Under the pieces are notes generated by a model that was given only the letters and a program-made list of their open reading frames with translations, had not been told where the DNA came from and did no database searches. Shown here piece by piece: positions 63,763 to 64,000 of a stretch of 64,000 nucleotides of DNA. Made by a program: the position numbers and the translations under genes. The DNA is taken from positions 4,015,029-4,079,028 of the forward strand of contig NC_004347.2 of NCBI RefSeq assembly GCF_000146165.2, in the 5' to 3' direction. This DNA is from Shewanella oneidensis MR-1. Lineage in GTDB: Bacteria > Pseudomonadota > Gammaproteobacteria > Enterobacterales > Shewanellaceae. Every line of letters starts with the position of its first letter. The first letter of the stretch is position 1.

Positions 63763-64000
63763 TTAACTACGGCGCTGACGCACGGCTTCGAACAAACAAA
63801 TGCCCGTCGCCACTGACACGTTTAAACTAGAAACACTACCCGACATCGGAATAGAGACTAAAGTATCACAACACTCACGGCTGAGGCGGCGTAAGCCTTT
63901 GCCTTCGGCGCCCATCGCAATAGCTAATGGCCCTTTAAGATCGGCTTGATACAATTCACAATCCGCCTCACCCGCCGTACCGACAATCCACACACCCTTT
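63763..64000 (-). CDS. rlmB: 23S rRNA Gm2251 2'-O-methyltransferase, C-terminal part
   Basis: The frame is open to the last base, so the gene starts beyond the window; 78 C-terminal codons are visible. SPOUT motif 2 ([23 protein letters not shown]) and motif 3 ([29 protein letters not shown]) form the knotted SAM-binding site of SpoU methylases, best matching RlmB. Confidence 0.88.
   Translation of the reverse strand, partial: KGVWIVGTAGEADCELYQADLKGPLAIAMGAEGKGLRRLSRECCDTLVSIPMSGSVSSLNVSVATGICLFEAVRQRRS

Overview
The window reads as a chromosomal segment of a Shewanella species (Gammaproteobacteria). This rests on the combination of parE-yqiA-cpdA-yqiB-nudF/tolC, the rpsF-priB-rpsR-rplI operon, a periplasmic [FeFe] hydrogenase locus with its maturases in one run (hydA-hydB-cytochrome b-hydG-hydX-hydE-hydF), a chemoreceptor with a fused haemerythrin, and a DUF3149 small membrane protein. 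The species call comes from remembered gene order and is not computed.

Region 1 (1-7172) is visibly A/T-rich. It holds the end of a DUF2628 membrane protein and a compact arylsulfate sulfotransferase cluster: dsbI-dsbL on the minus strand, diverging from assT and a Tsx-like outer-membrane channel on the plus strand, followed by a LysR regulator. The likely logic is that the channel admits aryl sulfates/phenols, AssT transfers sulfate in the periplasm, and DsbL/DsbI form its essential disulfide.

Region 2 (about 7200-20400) is an IS-battered mobile island. It contains a chimeric amidohydrolase/IS3 transposase frame and two nearly identical IS256-family copies. A third, divergent IS256 copy and one IS481 element are also present. 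Three of the four complete ISs have clean target duplications, so two ancestral genes can be rebuilt exactly: gene X (split by IS256 copy 3) and a 342-residue putative rolling-circle replication initiator (split by IS481 and by IS256 copy 2). Downstream lie a tyrosine recombinase overlapping a tandem-AAA+ ATPase, then DUF6641, DUF2787 and YegP-like genes, ending at tRNA-Leu(CAA) with a 44-nt fossil of the same tRNA beside it. The left edge of the island seems to have been lost by recombination at IS256 copy 1.

Region 3 (20400-52200) is core chromosome: MCP-haemerythrin, DUF3149 with Crp/FNR-like sites, SieB-like protein, histidine kinase, tcdA, a 264-bp TA-flanked MITE, a major porin, parC with an overlapping PQQ-type sugar dehydrogenase, parE to tolC, several envelope genes (TIGR04219, DUF2333, PCu(A)C, a three-gene small-protein/PspC operon), dusA, a Fur-box-controlled TonB receptor with a PiuC-like hydroxylase, cheX, alr, dnaB, and an S46 peptidase whose specificity residue points to DPP11.

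Region 4 (52600-64000) is the hydrogenase locus with an FNR-like box upstream and a terminator-like hairpin between structural and maturation genes. It is followed by the rpsF operon, a DUF481 outer-membrane protein, an MFS transporter with an acidic tail, and the C-terminal part of rlmB cut by the window end.

Many starts were moved from the longest frame to the codon with a good ribosome binding site; this is stated where done.
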